Origin: Leifsonia williamsii
GTDB taxonomy: Bacteria; Actinomycetota; Actinomycetes; Actinomycetales; Microbacteriaceae
Length of the DNA: 64,000 bases
Direction: 5' to 3'
Assembly: GCF_030433685.1 (NCBI RefSeq)
Contig: NZ_JAROCF010000001.1
Span: 3,596,001-3,660,000 of the forward strand
Within the stretch, counting starts at the first letter, position 1; every line of letters starts with the position of its first letter. The notes beneath the pieces were generated by a model. It ran no database searches, had not been told where the DNA came from, and saw nothing but the letters and a program-made list of their open reading frames with translations. Below are positions 7,463 through 17,504 of the stretch, in pieces. A program made the translations under genes and the position numbers.

Positions 7463-9378
7463 GAGGCGCTACCGCCCCGGCGGCCCTCGGTGACGTGGCG
7501 CGACTCGGCGAGCTGCCGCGCCTCCGCGACCTCTCGCACCTGGCTCACGCTCACCATGTTGGTGTCGGTGTGCCCCTCGGACCAGCGGCGCTCCCACTCC
7601 TGGCGGTCGAGCCGCTCGGGGCGCAGCGGGCGGATCCGCGCGTGCGAGATCAGCGGGTGGCGCGGCCGCACGTCGACCTCGTCCTCGCCGATCAGCTCCT
7701 CGTGCAGCTTCTCGCCGGGGCGCAGGCCCGTGAAGACGACCTCGATGTCCTTGCCGGACTGCGCGATCATGCGGTGGGCGATGTCGAGGATGCTCACGGG
7801 CTCCCCCATGTCGAGGATCAGCACCTCGCCCGCGGTGCCGATGGCACCCGCCTGCATGACGAGCTGGCACGCCTCGGGGATGGTCATGAAGTACCGCGTC
7901 GCCTGCGGGTGGGTGACCGTCAGCGGCTTGCCCTCGTCGATCAGGCGCTTGAAGGTGGGGATCAGCGAGCCCCGGCTGCCGAGCACGTTGCCGAACCGGA
8001 CCGACAGGTATGCCAGGCCAGAGGTGTCCCCCGCCCACGCCGTGAGGCGCTCGGCGACGCGCTTGGAGTGGCCGAGGATGCTGCTCGGGCGGGCGGCCTT
8101 GTCGGTCGAGATGTTGATGAACTGCTGCACGCCGGAGGCCAGGGCCGCGTTCAGCACGTTCAGCGTGCCGAGCACGTTGGTCTTCCACGCCTCGCCGGGG
8201 TAGCGCTCGAGCATCGGCAGGTGCTTCAGCGCTGCGGCGTGGAACACCACGTCGGGCTTGCGCTCCAGGAACAGGTCGTGCAGCGCCTGCGCGTCGCGGA
8301 TGTCGGCGAGCACGATGTCGCGCGAGTCCAGCAGGCCGTTGCCCGCGATGTTGAGCTGGGCGTGCTGGAGGCCGGTCTCGTCGCGGTCGAGCATGATCAG
8401 CTCCGCGGGCCGGTACTTCGCGATCTGGCGGCACAGCTCCGAGCCGATGGAGCCTCCGGCACCGGTGACGAGCACCTTGCGGCCGGTGAGGTAGCCGCCG
8501 ATGCTCTCGACGTCGGTGTCGACCGGGCGGCGACCGATCAGGTCCTCGATGGACAGCGTGCGCATGTCGCTCAGCCGCGTCTTGCCGCCCAGCACCTCGT
8601 CGAGCTCCGGCAGCACCTTGACGGTCAGCCCGAGCGGCTCGGCCAGGTCGGAGATGCGCTTGAGCAGGGTGGCGTCCGCGCGGGCCACGCACACGATCGC
8701 CACGGTCGCCGACGTCGCCTGCGCCGCGGCCGCCATGTCCTGGATGGTGCCGAGCACGGGGACGCCGAGCAGCCGCAGGTTGCGCTTGCCCTTGTCGTCG
8801 TCGAGGAAGCCGACCGGGAGGTAGGCCGACTCGGGGTCGGTCAGCATGCGGCGCACCATGATGCTGCCCATGAAGCCGGCGCCGACGATGATCGCGCGTC
8901 CCGCATCCGCGTTCACCTTGAGCTTGCGGATGACGTACTGCCGCTTGAGGTAGCGGGCGAGCCCCATCAGGCCGAACGCGATCGGCCCGGCGATGAGCGC
9001 CAGGCTGCGCGGCAGGTGCAGCGCAGGGCTGAACGCGGCGAGCGGGAGGGTGATGATGACGGAGACGCAGGCCACGGTCACGGCGACGGCGGTGGCCTCC
9101 TCGAAGCTGCCGTAGGTGTACCGCCCCCGGTACACCCAGAACAGCCAGCCGAGCACGAGCTGCAGCAGCAGGACGACGACGCACGCCACCAGCACCGGGA
9201 GGATCTGGATCTGCGTCACGTTGAAGTCGTAGCGGAAGATCACGGCGACGAAGATCGCGACCACCCAGGCGAGCGAGTCCGCGAGGTACTGGCTGCCGAA
9301 GCGTGCGACGAGGGACTCGCCCCGGGCGCGGGTCTCGTCCTGGACGCCCTTAGCCCACAGCCGATCCTTGAAAGTCAT
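7459..9378 (-). CDS. Membrane-bound nucleoside-diphosphate-sugar 4,6-dehydratase (CapD/PglF/WbpM family)
   Basis: The 639-residue protein begins with about four membrane spans (residues 33-50, 60-83, 95-115 and 125-143). A non-catalytic Rossmann domain (VGAGFMG near 166) and the catalytic SDR domain with VTGAGGSIGSE near 305 follow. The STDKA motif near 424 replaces the ordinary YxxxK signature, as in PglF/WbpM. It converts UDP-GlcNAc to a 4-keto-6-deoxy sugar and opens the operon. No Shine-Dalgarno sequence precedes the ATG, and a TAGCAT hexamer lies nine bases upstream, so the transcript may be nearly leaderless. Confidence 0.9.
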   Translation of the reverse strand: MTFKDRLWAKGVQDETRARGESLVARFGSQYLADSLAWVVAIFVAVIFRYDFNVTQIQILPVLVACVVVLLLQLVLGWLFWVYRGRYTYGSFEEATAVAVTVACVSVIITLPLAAFSPALHLPRSLALIAGPIAFGLMGLARYLKRQYVIRKLKVNADAGRAIIVGAGFMGSIMVRRMLTDPESAYLPVGFLDDDKGKRNLRLLGVPVLGTIQDMAAAAQATSATVAIVCVARADATLLKRISDLAEPLGLTVKVLPELDEVLGGKTRLSDMRTLSIEDLIGRRPVDTDVESIGGYLTGRKVLVTGAGGSIGSELCRQIAKYRPAELIMLDRDETGLQHAQLNIAGNGLLDSRDIVLADIRDAQALHDLFLERKPDVVFHAAALKHLPMLERYPGEAWKTNVLGTLNVLNAALASGVQQFINISTDKAARPSSILGHSKRVAERLTAWAGDTSGLAYLSVRFGNVLGSRGSLIPTFKRLIDEGKPLTVTHPQATRYFMTIPEACQLVMQAGAIGTAGEVLILDMGEPVSILDIAHRMIAQSGKDIEVVFTGLRPGEKLHEELIGEDEVDVRPRHPLISHARIRPLRPERLDRQEWERRWSEGHTDTNMVSVSQVREVAEARQLAESRHVTEGRRGGSAS

Positions 9379-9386
9379 AGCGAAGC

Positions 9387-9393
9387 CATGCTA
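9387..9393 (-). promoter_or_regulatory. Candidate -10 element of the glycan operon
   Basis: Read on the minus strand, TAGCAT lies nine bases before the ATG of the first gene of the glycan operon. It fits the actinobacterial TANNNT pattern and would give an almost leaderless mRNA, consistent with the absent ribosome-binding site. A convincing -35 box was not seen, so the call is tentative. Confidence 0.25.
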
Positions 9394-9440
9394 CCTAATC
9401 CCACGGCCAGACCTGGAACGCGCCGTCTGCCGGAAACGGG

Positions 9441-9471
9441 AAAACGGCCGGAACGCACGCGTTCCGACCGT
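9441..9471 (-). terminator. Rho-independent terminator after guaA
   Basis: A 12-bp stem with one mismatch and a four-base loop lies about 30 bases beyond the guaA stop. On the minus strand it is followed by TTTT and a pyrimidine-rich stretch. It separates guaA from the glycan operon. Confidence 0.7.
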
Positions 9472-9499
9472 CTCCCGACCCTCTTCGTCGCAGAGGATC

Positions 9500-11087
<1,588 letters not shown>

Positions 11088-11092
<5 letters not shown>

Positions 11093-11537
11093 TTGTCGCC
11101 TCCACGAGCTTGGCTGCCTCGGCCTCACGGCCGGCCAGGTAGGTCTTGACCTGCTTGCTGACCCGCGCCTCCACGAAGAACGAGAGGAACGGGACGACGC
11201 CTCCGAGCGCGATGGTCACGAACCGGATGAACGGCCAGCGCATCAGGCTCCAGAGGCGGAAGTCGGAGATCAGGTACACGACGTAGAGCCAGCCGTGCGC
11301 GATCAGGATGCCGGTGCTGAGGTCGAGCCCGGTCGGCGCGACCGCGGTCTCGACCGGGACGAAGGTCAGCGCACCGTAATTGCTGAAGGCGAAGAGCTGG
11401 AGGCCGAAGCCGTACTTCAGGATCATCTCGACGCACAGCAGCAGCAGCATGATGCCCGTGACGTAGGCGAACACCTGGTAGAACCGGAGCGCCCCGCGGA
11501 TCTTCGGGAAGTCTTCGAGCTTGGGAGCGAGGGGCAT
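11088..11537 (-). CDS. DUF3817 family integral membrane protein
   Basis: This small membrane protein of 149 residues has about three hydrophobic segments ([52 protein letters not shown]) and a charged, cytosolic C-terminal tail. The G-x(5)-HGWLY-x-VYL pattern is typical of DUF3817, a widespread actinobacterial family without a defined function. Its stop codon overlaps the proposed guaA start, and a GGAGG inside its last codons would serve guaA, so the two are co-transcribed. Four bases separate it from the SURF1 gene. Confidence 0.85.
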
Positions 11538-11541
11538 GGGG

Positions 11542-12357
11542 CTATTCTACTTTGCCCGCCGCAGCCTGCTCCGCGGCCTGATCCGCGGCGGCCTCCTGCG
11601 CCTCCAGCTCACGCAGCTCGTCCTCCTTCTGCTTCGCGTCCTTCACGAGGCGGTACCACATGAAGACGGCGAAGCCGGCGAAGATGATCCACTCGGCGGC
11701 GTAGAAGATGTTGAGCCAGTTGAGCTCCTGCTGCGCGATCGGCGGCGGGGAGTCGATGTCGGTCAGGCCGGTGGGCGCGCTGCGGTCGACGACGTAGGCG
11801 GCGTAGACGTCCATCCCGTCGACGCCGGTCCACAGGTTGTACAGCGCGCCGACGCCCACGGTCCGCATCGCGAAGGGCGCGTTCTCCCTGTCCTTCGGCA
11901 GCTCGGGCTGCTCGTCCGGCAGGATGCGGCCCGTCACGCGCTCCTTCGTCGCCGGCTGGTCGGCCAGACGTGCGGCGGCCGCCTTCGCCGCCTGCTCGGT
12001 CGGCGCCCAGCCGCGCGCCACGGCGAGCGCGACCGGCTTGCCGTCGGCTCCGGTGACCGTGGCGTGGCTGACCACCCACCAGCCCGTGCGGCCGTCGTTG
12101 ATGCGGTCGTAGAGGAGGTGCTCGTCGCCGGGCACGAAGGTCGCGTCGAACTCCACCAGCTGCCCGACCGCCTCGTCGCGCAGCGGGCCGCCCGGCTTCG
12201 CGACGTCGGCCAGCGGGAGCACGGTCTCGGTCGGCGCCTCCACCGCCTTCCCCGACTCGACGGCGCGCTCCAGCTGCCACTGGCCCAGAGCCGCGAAGCC
12301 GGCCGCGAGCGCGAGCGCGAGGACGAGCGCCCCGATCCAGCGGGGGCGCAGCATCAT
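11542..12357 (-). CDS. SURF1 family protein
   Basis: The 271-residue membrane protein has the SURF1 plan: one N-terminal span (WIGALVLALALAAGFAALGQ), a large extracytoplasmic domain with the family motifs GQWQLERA and RGWAP, and a second span near residues 218-236 (IFYAAEWIIFAGFAVFMWYR). A charged Ala/Glu-rich coiled tail follows. SURF1 assists assembly of haem-copper oxidases. No oxidase genes are in view. Two consecutive ATG codons are possible; the first is used. The start is 57 bases after the antiporter stop. Confidence 0.88.
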   Translation of the reverse strand: MMLRPRWIGALVLALALAAGFAALGQWQLERAVESGKAVEAPTETVLPLADVAKPGGPLRDEAVGQLVEFDATFVPGDEHLLYDRINDGRTGWWVVSHATVTGADGKPVALAVARGWAPTEQAAKAAAARLADQPATKERVTGRILPDEQPELPKDRENAPFAMRTVGVGALYNLWTGVDGMDVYAAYVVDRSAPTGLTDIDSPPPIAQQELNWLNIFYAAEWIIFAGFAVFMWYRLVKDAKQKEDELRELEAQEAAADQAAEQAAAGKVE

Positions 12358-12414
12358 CTGGAACAGCGTGGTCTCGCCCGTCGTGGACGGGCGGCCGGGG
12401 GTGGTGTCGATGGG

Positions 12415-13809
12415 TCAGTCCCGCTTTCGGTCGCCGGAGTCTTCCTGCTTCGCGGCCGGGCCGGAGGCGCTCTGCTCCAGCATGGCCTGCTCGACGATCC
12501 GGTCGACGGCGGCGGTGGTGTCGTCCGCTTTCCGGTCGTCGCGACCGGACTCGGGAGCGAGGTCGGCGGTGGCCGCCTCGACCAGCGCGATCTCCTCGTC
12601 GAGCATGGGATCGCGCTTCGGCTTCTTCCTGCGCCTGGTGGGCGCGCCGGTCCTGAGGATCATCCCACCGATCTTCTCGGAGTTCGCTGCGAGGACCGGC
12701 CCGATCACCGCCATGATCAGCACGTAAAGGCCCGCGAAGGGCTGGATGCGCTCGTCGAGCCCCGCGCTGATCGACAGTGTCGCGAGGATCAGCGCGAACT
12801 CGCCGCGGTTCTGCAGGATGACCGTGGTGTTGATGCCGGCCTGCGCGCCCATCCCGTTGATCCACGCGACGAACTGGCCGGCGAGGATGTTGAGCACGAT
12901 GGTCATCGCCACCGCGATGAGCACCGGCCCGAGCACCGACGGGAACTGGGCGGGGTCGAGCTCCAGCCCGAAGTTGAGGAAGAAGAACGCGGCGAAGACG
13001 TCGCGCAGCGGTATCGCGATGTGCTCGATCTTGTTGCGGTACTTGGTCGCCCCCAGTACGAGCCCGATCAGGAACGCGCCGATCGCGTCGGTGACGCCGA
13101 GGATCTCGCCGATCCCCGCGAACAGCACCGCGAAGCCGAAGAACAGGATCGTGAAGAGCTCGTCGTCCTTCGTGCGGAACAGCCGCGACACGAAGCGTCC
13201 GCCCCAGCGCGCGATCGTGAACATCACCACGAGGAAGGTGAAGGCGATCGCCAGCTTGCCGACGACCGGCCAGAAGTCCGTCTCCCCGCTCAGCACGACC
13301 GACACGATCGCGAGGTAGATGGCGATGAAGATGTCTTCGACGACGGTGACGCCGAGGATCATCGGCGTCTCGGTGTTCGGCAGCCGTCGCAGGTCGATCA
13401 GCAGCTTCGTGACGATGGCCGACGAGGAGGTCGCGGTCATGCCCGCGATGATCAGCGCCTCCCTGGTCCCCCAGCCCACCATGAAGCCGAACGCGAGGCC
13501 GACCCCCATGTTGATGACGATGTAGGAGCCGCCCGAGATGATCAGCTTGCCGAAGTTGCCGAAGAACTCGTCCTGGTCGAACTCCAGGCCCAGGTTGAAT
13601 AACAGCAGGATCAGCCCGAAGATCGCGATGAGCTCGATGTAGTGGCTCTCGAAATCGAGCGGGAACCAGCCGGTGTGCGGGCTGGCGAGCAGTCCGACGA
13701 CCATGTAGACGGGGATCGCGGGGAGACCCACCAGCCTGCCGAGCCGCCCCAGCACGTAGGCGACGAGCAGGAGGATGCCGAGGATGATGAGGTCTTCACC
13801 GAGATGCAT
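12415..13809 (-). CDS. CPA2-family K+/H+ antiporter, KhtU-like
   Basis: The 464-residue protein has twelve or so spans of the Na+/H+-exchanger fold, including the GMTATSSSAIVTKLL region and GVTDAIGAFLIGLVLG. The cytosolic tail after about residue 385 is short, hydrophilic and acidic, without a TrkA-N domain. Instead a separate TrkA-C protein is encoded three bases upstream, which is the KhtT/KhtU arrangement for regulated K+ efflux known from Bacillus. Substrate is inferred from family. The stop and the downstream SURF1 gene are in the same frame but clearly separated by TGA. Confidence 0.85.
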   Translation of the reverse strand: MHLGEDLIILGILLLVAYVLGRLGRLVGLPAIPVYMVVGLLASPHTGWFPLDFESHYIELIAIFGLILLLFNLGLEFDQDEFFGNFGKLIISGGSYIVINMGVGLAFGFMVGWGTREALIIAGMTATSSSAIVTKLLIDLRRLPNTETPMILGVTVVEDIFIAIYLAIVSVVLSGETDFWPVVGKLAIAFTFLVVMFTIARWGGRFVSRLFRTKDDELFTILFFGFAVLFAGIGEILGVTDAIGAFLIGLVLGATKYRNKIEHIAIPLRDVFAAFFFLNFGLELDPAQFPSVLGPVLIAVAMTIVLNILAGQFVAWINGMGAQAGINTTVILQNRGEFALILATLSISAGLDERIQPFAGLYVLIMAVIGPVLAANSEKIGGMILRTGAPTRRRKKPKRDPMLDEEIALVEAATADLAPESGRDDRKADDTTAAVDRIVEQAMLEQSASGPAAKQEDSGDRKRD

Positions 13810-13812
13810 CGA

Positions 13813-14343
13813 TCAACCCCCCGGCGGAGCGTCGACGGTGGAGCGGGCGGCGACTTCGCCGGTCCGGAAGAACGAGAAGGCCTTGGCGACCTTCTCCGGC
13901 GTGCCTGCGACGACGAGCGTGTCGCCGGGGAACACCTTGAAGTCGGGAGCGGGCGCCGGGTTGGCGGAGTCCCCCCGCACGACCGCGACGACGGTGAGAC
14001 CGACGAAGCCCCTGTCGCCCGGCTGGCCCAGCTGCTGCCCGGCGATGTAGTCCTCGTAGTCGACGGTGAACCAGTCGATGCTGAGCCCGGGGATCTGGTC
14101 GAGCGCCGTCAGCGACTCGGTGATCTGGGTGCCGCCCAGCAGCTCGGCGAGGGTGTGCGCCTCGTCCTCGCTGAGGCGCAGCGAGACCTTGGTCACGTCC
14201 GCGCCGTCCTCGTGGTCCGAGAACGTGATCAGGTCGCTGTGACCCGAGCGGTGCGCGATGACGCCGACCTTGCCGCCGTCATCGGTGACGAAGGTGTGCA
14301 GCACCCCCACTCCGGGGAGCTTCACCCGTCGTACGTCGACCAT
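13813..14343 (-). CDS. TrkA-C domain regulatory subunit of the antiporter, KhtT-like
   Basis: This 176-residue soluble protein has an N-terminal domain of about 85 residues (VDVRRVKLPGVGVLHTF start, typical of KhtT). A C-terminal RCK_C/TrkA-C domain follows with VVAVVRGD and FKVFPGDTLVVAGTPEKV. It should gate the antiporter encoded three bases downstream; in Bacillus KhtT responds to pH, cations and c-di-AMP. First gene of the pair. Ligand specificity here is not visible in the sequence. Confidence 0.85.
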   Translation of the reverse strand: MVDVRRVKLPGVGVLHTFVTDDGGKVGVIAHRSGHSDLITFSDHEDGADVTKVSLRLSEDEAHTLAELLGGTQITESLTALDQIPGLSIDWFTVDYEDYIAGQQLGQPGDRGFVGLTVVAVVRGDSANPAPAPDFKVFPGDTLVVAGTPEKVAKAFSFFRTGEVAARSTVDAPPGG

Positions 14344-14426
14344 CTGCCGTCTCCATCCGCCGTTCCAGTGGTTCCTGTGGGTTCTCTCACCCTATCGAAG
14401 CGGTCTGAACGGAGCCGGGGCGCCGC

Positions 14427-16301
14427 TCAGCCGTCCGTGGTAGGAGCGTCCTCCGCGCCGGCGCCCGTCACGCCGGACGCGTCGGCGTCGGCCTTCGAGG
14501 GTGCTCCCGTGCGTGCCGTGCGCGTCTCCTTGAGGGCCTGGGCGTCGACATCCACGATGTCCGGCGCCTCCAGCCGCACGCGGTCCGCGGACTCGTCGTC
14601 GGGCTGCAGCTGGCTGGCCCGTTCGGCGGCGACGCGCTTGAGGTAGGTCTGCACCTCACGCTCCTCGCGCTCGGCGTCCCAGCCGAGGACGCCGGCCATC
14701 AGCCGCGCGGCGACGGGCGCCGCCGAGACGCCGCGGTCCCACGCCTCGATGGAGATGCGGGTGCGGCGAGCGAGCACGTCCTCCAGGTGCAGGGCGCCCT
14801 CGTGCGACGCCGCGTATACGACCTCCGCGCCGACGTAGTCGTCCGCGCCGGGCAGCGGATCGGCGAGCGAGGGGTCCTCCGTGATGAGCGCGAGGATGTC
14901 CTCGGTCATCGTGCCGTAGCGGTTGAGGAAGTGCTCGATGCGGGCGACGTGGAGGCCGGTGTCGGCCGCGATCCGCTTGCGGCGGTTCCACGCGGCCTGG
15001 TAACCCTCGGCGCCGACCAGCGCGATCTCCATCGTCGTGCTCTCGGGGATCTTGCCGTCGAGCGCGTCGACGGCCGCGTCGACCGCGTCCTTCGCCATGA
15101 CCCGGTAGGTCGTCCACTTGCCGCCGGCGATCACCACGAGCCCCGGCACCGAGTGCGCGACGAGGTGCTCCCGCGACAGCTTGGAGGTCTCCTCAGACTC
15201 GCCCGCCAGCAGCGGGCGCAGGCCGGCGTAGACGCCCTCCACGTCCTCCCTGGTCAGCGGCACGTTGAGCACTTCGTTGACGTGCGCGAGCAGGTAGTCG
15301 ATGTCGGCCGCCGTCGCGGCCGGGTGCGCCTTGTCGAGGTGCCAGTCGGTGTCCGTGGTGCCGATCAGCCAGTGCCGGCCCCACGGGATGACGAACAGGA
15401 CGCTCTTCTCCGTGCGCAGCAGCAGGCCCATCTTCGACTGGAACCGGTCGCGCGGCACGACGAGGTGGATGCCTTTCGATGCGCGGACCTTGAACTGGCC
15501 GCGCTCTCCCACCATGGCCTGCGTGTCGTCGGTCCAGACGCCGGTCGCGTTGACGACCTGCTTGGCGCGGATCTCGAAGCGTTCGTCGGTCTCGAGGTCG
15601 TGCGCCTGCACGCCGACCACGCGCTCGCCGACCTTGACGAAGCCCTCGACGCGCACGCGCGTGGCCACGTGGGCGCCGTAGTGCGCCGCCGTCCTGGCCA
15701 GGGTCGCGGTGTAGCGCGCGTCGTCGACCTGGGCGTCGTAGTAGGTGATGCCGCCGACGAGTGCGTTCGGCGCGATGCTCGGGATCGCACGCAGCACCTG
15801 GCGCTTGCTCAGGTGGCGGTGGTGCGGGACCCCGGGAGGCCGCCCGCCGGTGTACGAGAAGATGTCGTACAGCATCATCCCCGCGCCGATGTAGAACCGC
15901 TCCCACACCCGCTTGTGCAGCGGGTAGAGGAACCGCACGGGCTTCACCAGGTGCGGAGCGATGCGCTGGAGCAGCAGGCCGCGCTCGATGAGCGCCTCAC
16001 GCACCAGCCGGAAGTCGAGCTGCTCGAGGTAGCGGATGCCGCCGTGCACGAGCTTGGAGGAGCGGCTGGAGGTGCCGGACGCGAAGTCGCGCGCCTCCAC
16101 CAGACCGACGGACAGGCCGCGCGTCACGGCGTCGACCGCAGCGCCGGTGCCGACGATGCCGCCGCCGACGACGAGCACGTCGAGCTCGGAGTCCCTGAGT
16201 GCGGCGATCGCGGCCGAGCGCTCGGCGGGGCCGAGGCGCGACGGCTTGGCGACCGTGGGATTCGACGTGACCGTGCTCACGGCGGACTGGGATGTGACCA
16301 T
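14427..16301 (-). CDS. glpD: Glycerol-3-phosphate dehydrogenase, FAD-dependent
   Basis: It oxidises sn-glycerol 3-phosphate to dihydroxyacetone phosphate at the membrane. The FAD-binding motif VLVVGGGIVGTGAAVDA is near residue 45, followed by EARDFASGTSSRSSKLVHGG and RYLEQLDFRLV, the GlpD signature. A C-terminal DAO_C domain follows. At 624 residues it is longer than usual because of a roughly 40-residue N-terminal lead and an acidic low-complexity tail. It stands alone, 38 bases downstream of guaB3; no glpF or glpK is adjacent. Confidence 0.93.
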   Translation of the reverse strand: MVTSQSAVSTVTSNPTVAKPSRLGPAERSAAIAALRDSELDVLVVGGGIVGTGAAVDAVTRGLSVGLVEARDFASGTSSRSSKLVHGGIRYLEQLDFRLVREALIERGLLLQRIAPHLVKPVRFLYPLHKRVWERFYIGAGMMLYDIFSYTGGRPPGVPHHRHLSKRQVLRAIPSIAPNALVGGITYYDAQVDDARYTATLARTAAHYGAHVATRVRVEGFVKVGERVVGVQAHDLETDERFEIRAKQVVNATGVWTDDTQAMVGERGQFKVRASKGIHLVVPRDRFQSKMGLLLRTEKSVLFVIPWGRHWLIGTTDTDWHLDKAHPAATAADIDYLLAHVNEVLNVPLTREDVEGVYAGLRPLLAGESEETSKLSREHLVAHSVPGLVVIAGGKWTTYRVMAKDAVDAAVDALDGKIPESTTMEIALVGAEGYQAAWNRRKRIAADTGLHVARIEHFLNRYGTMTEDILALITEDPSLADPLPGADDYVGAEVVYAASHEGALHLEDVLARRTRISIEAWDRGVSAAPVAARLMAGVLGWDAEREEREVQTYLKRVAAERASQLQPDDESADRVRLEAPDIVDVDAQALKETRTARTGAPSKADADASGVTGAGAEDAPTTDG

Positions 16302-16338
16302 CGTTGTCTCCCTCCTCGGCCGCGTGCCGGCCGAACGG

Positions 16339-17457
16339 CTAGTGCGCTTGGTACGGCGCGACCACGACCTCGACGCGCTGGAACTCCTTCAGGTCCGAGT
16401 ATCCCGTCGTCGCCATGCTCCTCCGCAAGGCTCCCACCAGATTCGCAGACCCCTCGGCGACGGGCGCGGGTCCGTACAGGATCTCCTCCAACGGGGCCAC
16501 CTGGCCGACCTGCACGCGGTTGCCGCGCGGCAGGTGGGCGTGGTGCGCCTCCGCGCCCCAGTGCCAGCCGCCGCCGGGGGCGTCGGTGGCACGGGCGAGC
16601 GTGGTGCCGAGCATGACCGCGTCGGCGCCGCACGCGATCGCCTTGACGATGTCGCCGGAGCTGCCGAGGCCGCCGTCCGCGATGACGTGCACGTAGCGGC
16701 CGCCCGACTCGTCCATGTAGTCGCGGCGCGCGCCGGCGACGTCGGCGACGGCCGTGGCCATCGGCGCGTGGATGCCCAGGGTGGAGCGGGTGGTGGAGGC
16801 CGCGCCCCCGCCGAACCCGACGAGCACGCCGGCCGCGCCGGTGCGCATGAGGTGCAGGGCCGCCGTGTAGGTGGCCGCGCCGCCGACCACGACGGGCACG
16901 TCGAGCTCGTAGATGAACTTCTTGAGGTTGAGCGGCTCGACGTTCTTCGAGACGTGCTCCGCCGACACGGTGGTGCCGCGGATGACGAACAGGTCGACCC
17001 CTGCCTCCACCACGGTCTCGTAGAGCTCCTGCGTGCGCTGCGGCGACAGCGCGCCGGCGACCGTGACACCGCCCGCGCGGATCTCCGCGAGGCGCTGCGT
17101 GACCAGCTCCGGCTTGATCGCCTCGGAGTAGATCTGCTGCATGCGGGCCGTCGCCTGGTCGGCCGGCAGCTCCCGGATCTCGGCGAGCAGCGGCTCCGGG
17201 TCCTCGTAGCGGGTCCAGACGCCCTCGAGGTCGAGCACACCCAGGCCGCCCAGCTGGCCCATCATGATCGCGGTGGTCGGCGAGACCACGGAGTCCATCG
17301 GCGCGGCGAGGAACGGGATGTCGAACTGGTAGGCGTCGATGCTCCACGAGACCGAGACGTCTTCGGGGTCGCGCGTGCGGCGGCTGGGCACCACAGCGAT
17401 GTCGTCGAAGGCGTACACGCGGCGGGCGCGCTTGGCGCGGCCGATCTCGATCTCCAT
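16339..17457 (-). CDS. guaB3: GuaB3 family IMP dehydrogenase-related protein
   Basis: This is a 372-residue TIM-barrel protein of the IMPDH/GMPR superfamily without CBS domains. Recognisable parts are the APMDSVVSP N-terminal motif, VIRGTTVSAEHVS, VVGGAATYTAALHLMRTGAAG and the phosphate-binding VIADGGLGSSGDIVKAIACG. The loop that carries the catalytic Cys in classical IMPDH reads VGFGGGAASTTR here, with no Cys. Catalytic activity of actinobacterial GuaB3 is therefore uncertain. The ATG is preferred over a GTG two codons earlier because AAGGG is then suitably spaced. The malY-like gene diverges from it across under 50 bases. Confidence 0.9.
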   Translation of the reverse strand: MEIEIGRAKRARRVYAFDDIAVVPSRRTRDPEDVSVSWSIDAYQFDIPFLAAPMDSVVSPTTAIMMGQLGGLGVLDLEGVWTRYEDPEPLLAEIRELPADQATARMQQIYSEAIKPELVTQRLAEIRAGGVTVAGALSPQRTQELYETVVEAGVDLFVIRGTTVSAEHVSKNVEPLNLKKFIYELDVPVVVGGAATYTAALHLMRTGAAGVLVGFGGGAASTTRSTLGIHAPMATAVADVAGARRDYMDESGGRYVHVIADGGLGSSGDIVKAIACGADAVMLGTTLARATDAPGGGWHWGAEAHHAHLPRGNRVQVGQVAPLEEILYGPAPVAEGSANLVGALRRSMATTGYSDLKEFQRVEVVVAPYQAH

Positions 17458-17504
17458 GCTCACGCCCTTCAGTCTAGGCCGACGGCCCTGGCAGAGTGGG
17501 TGGG

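Noticed and set aside
11521..13602. Long plus-strand open frame opposite SURF1 and the antiporter
   Set aside because: Antisense to two well-supported membrane proteins; composition is that of a shadow frame.
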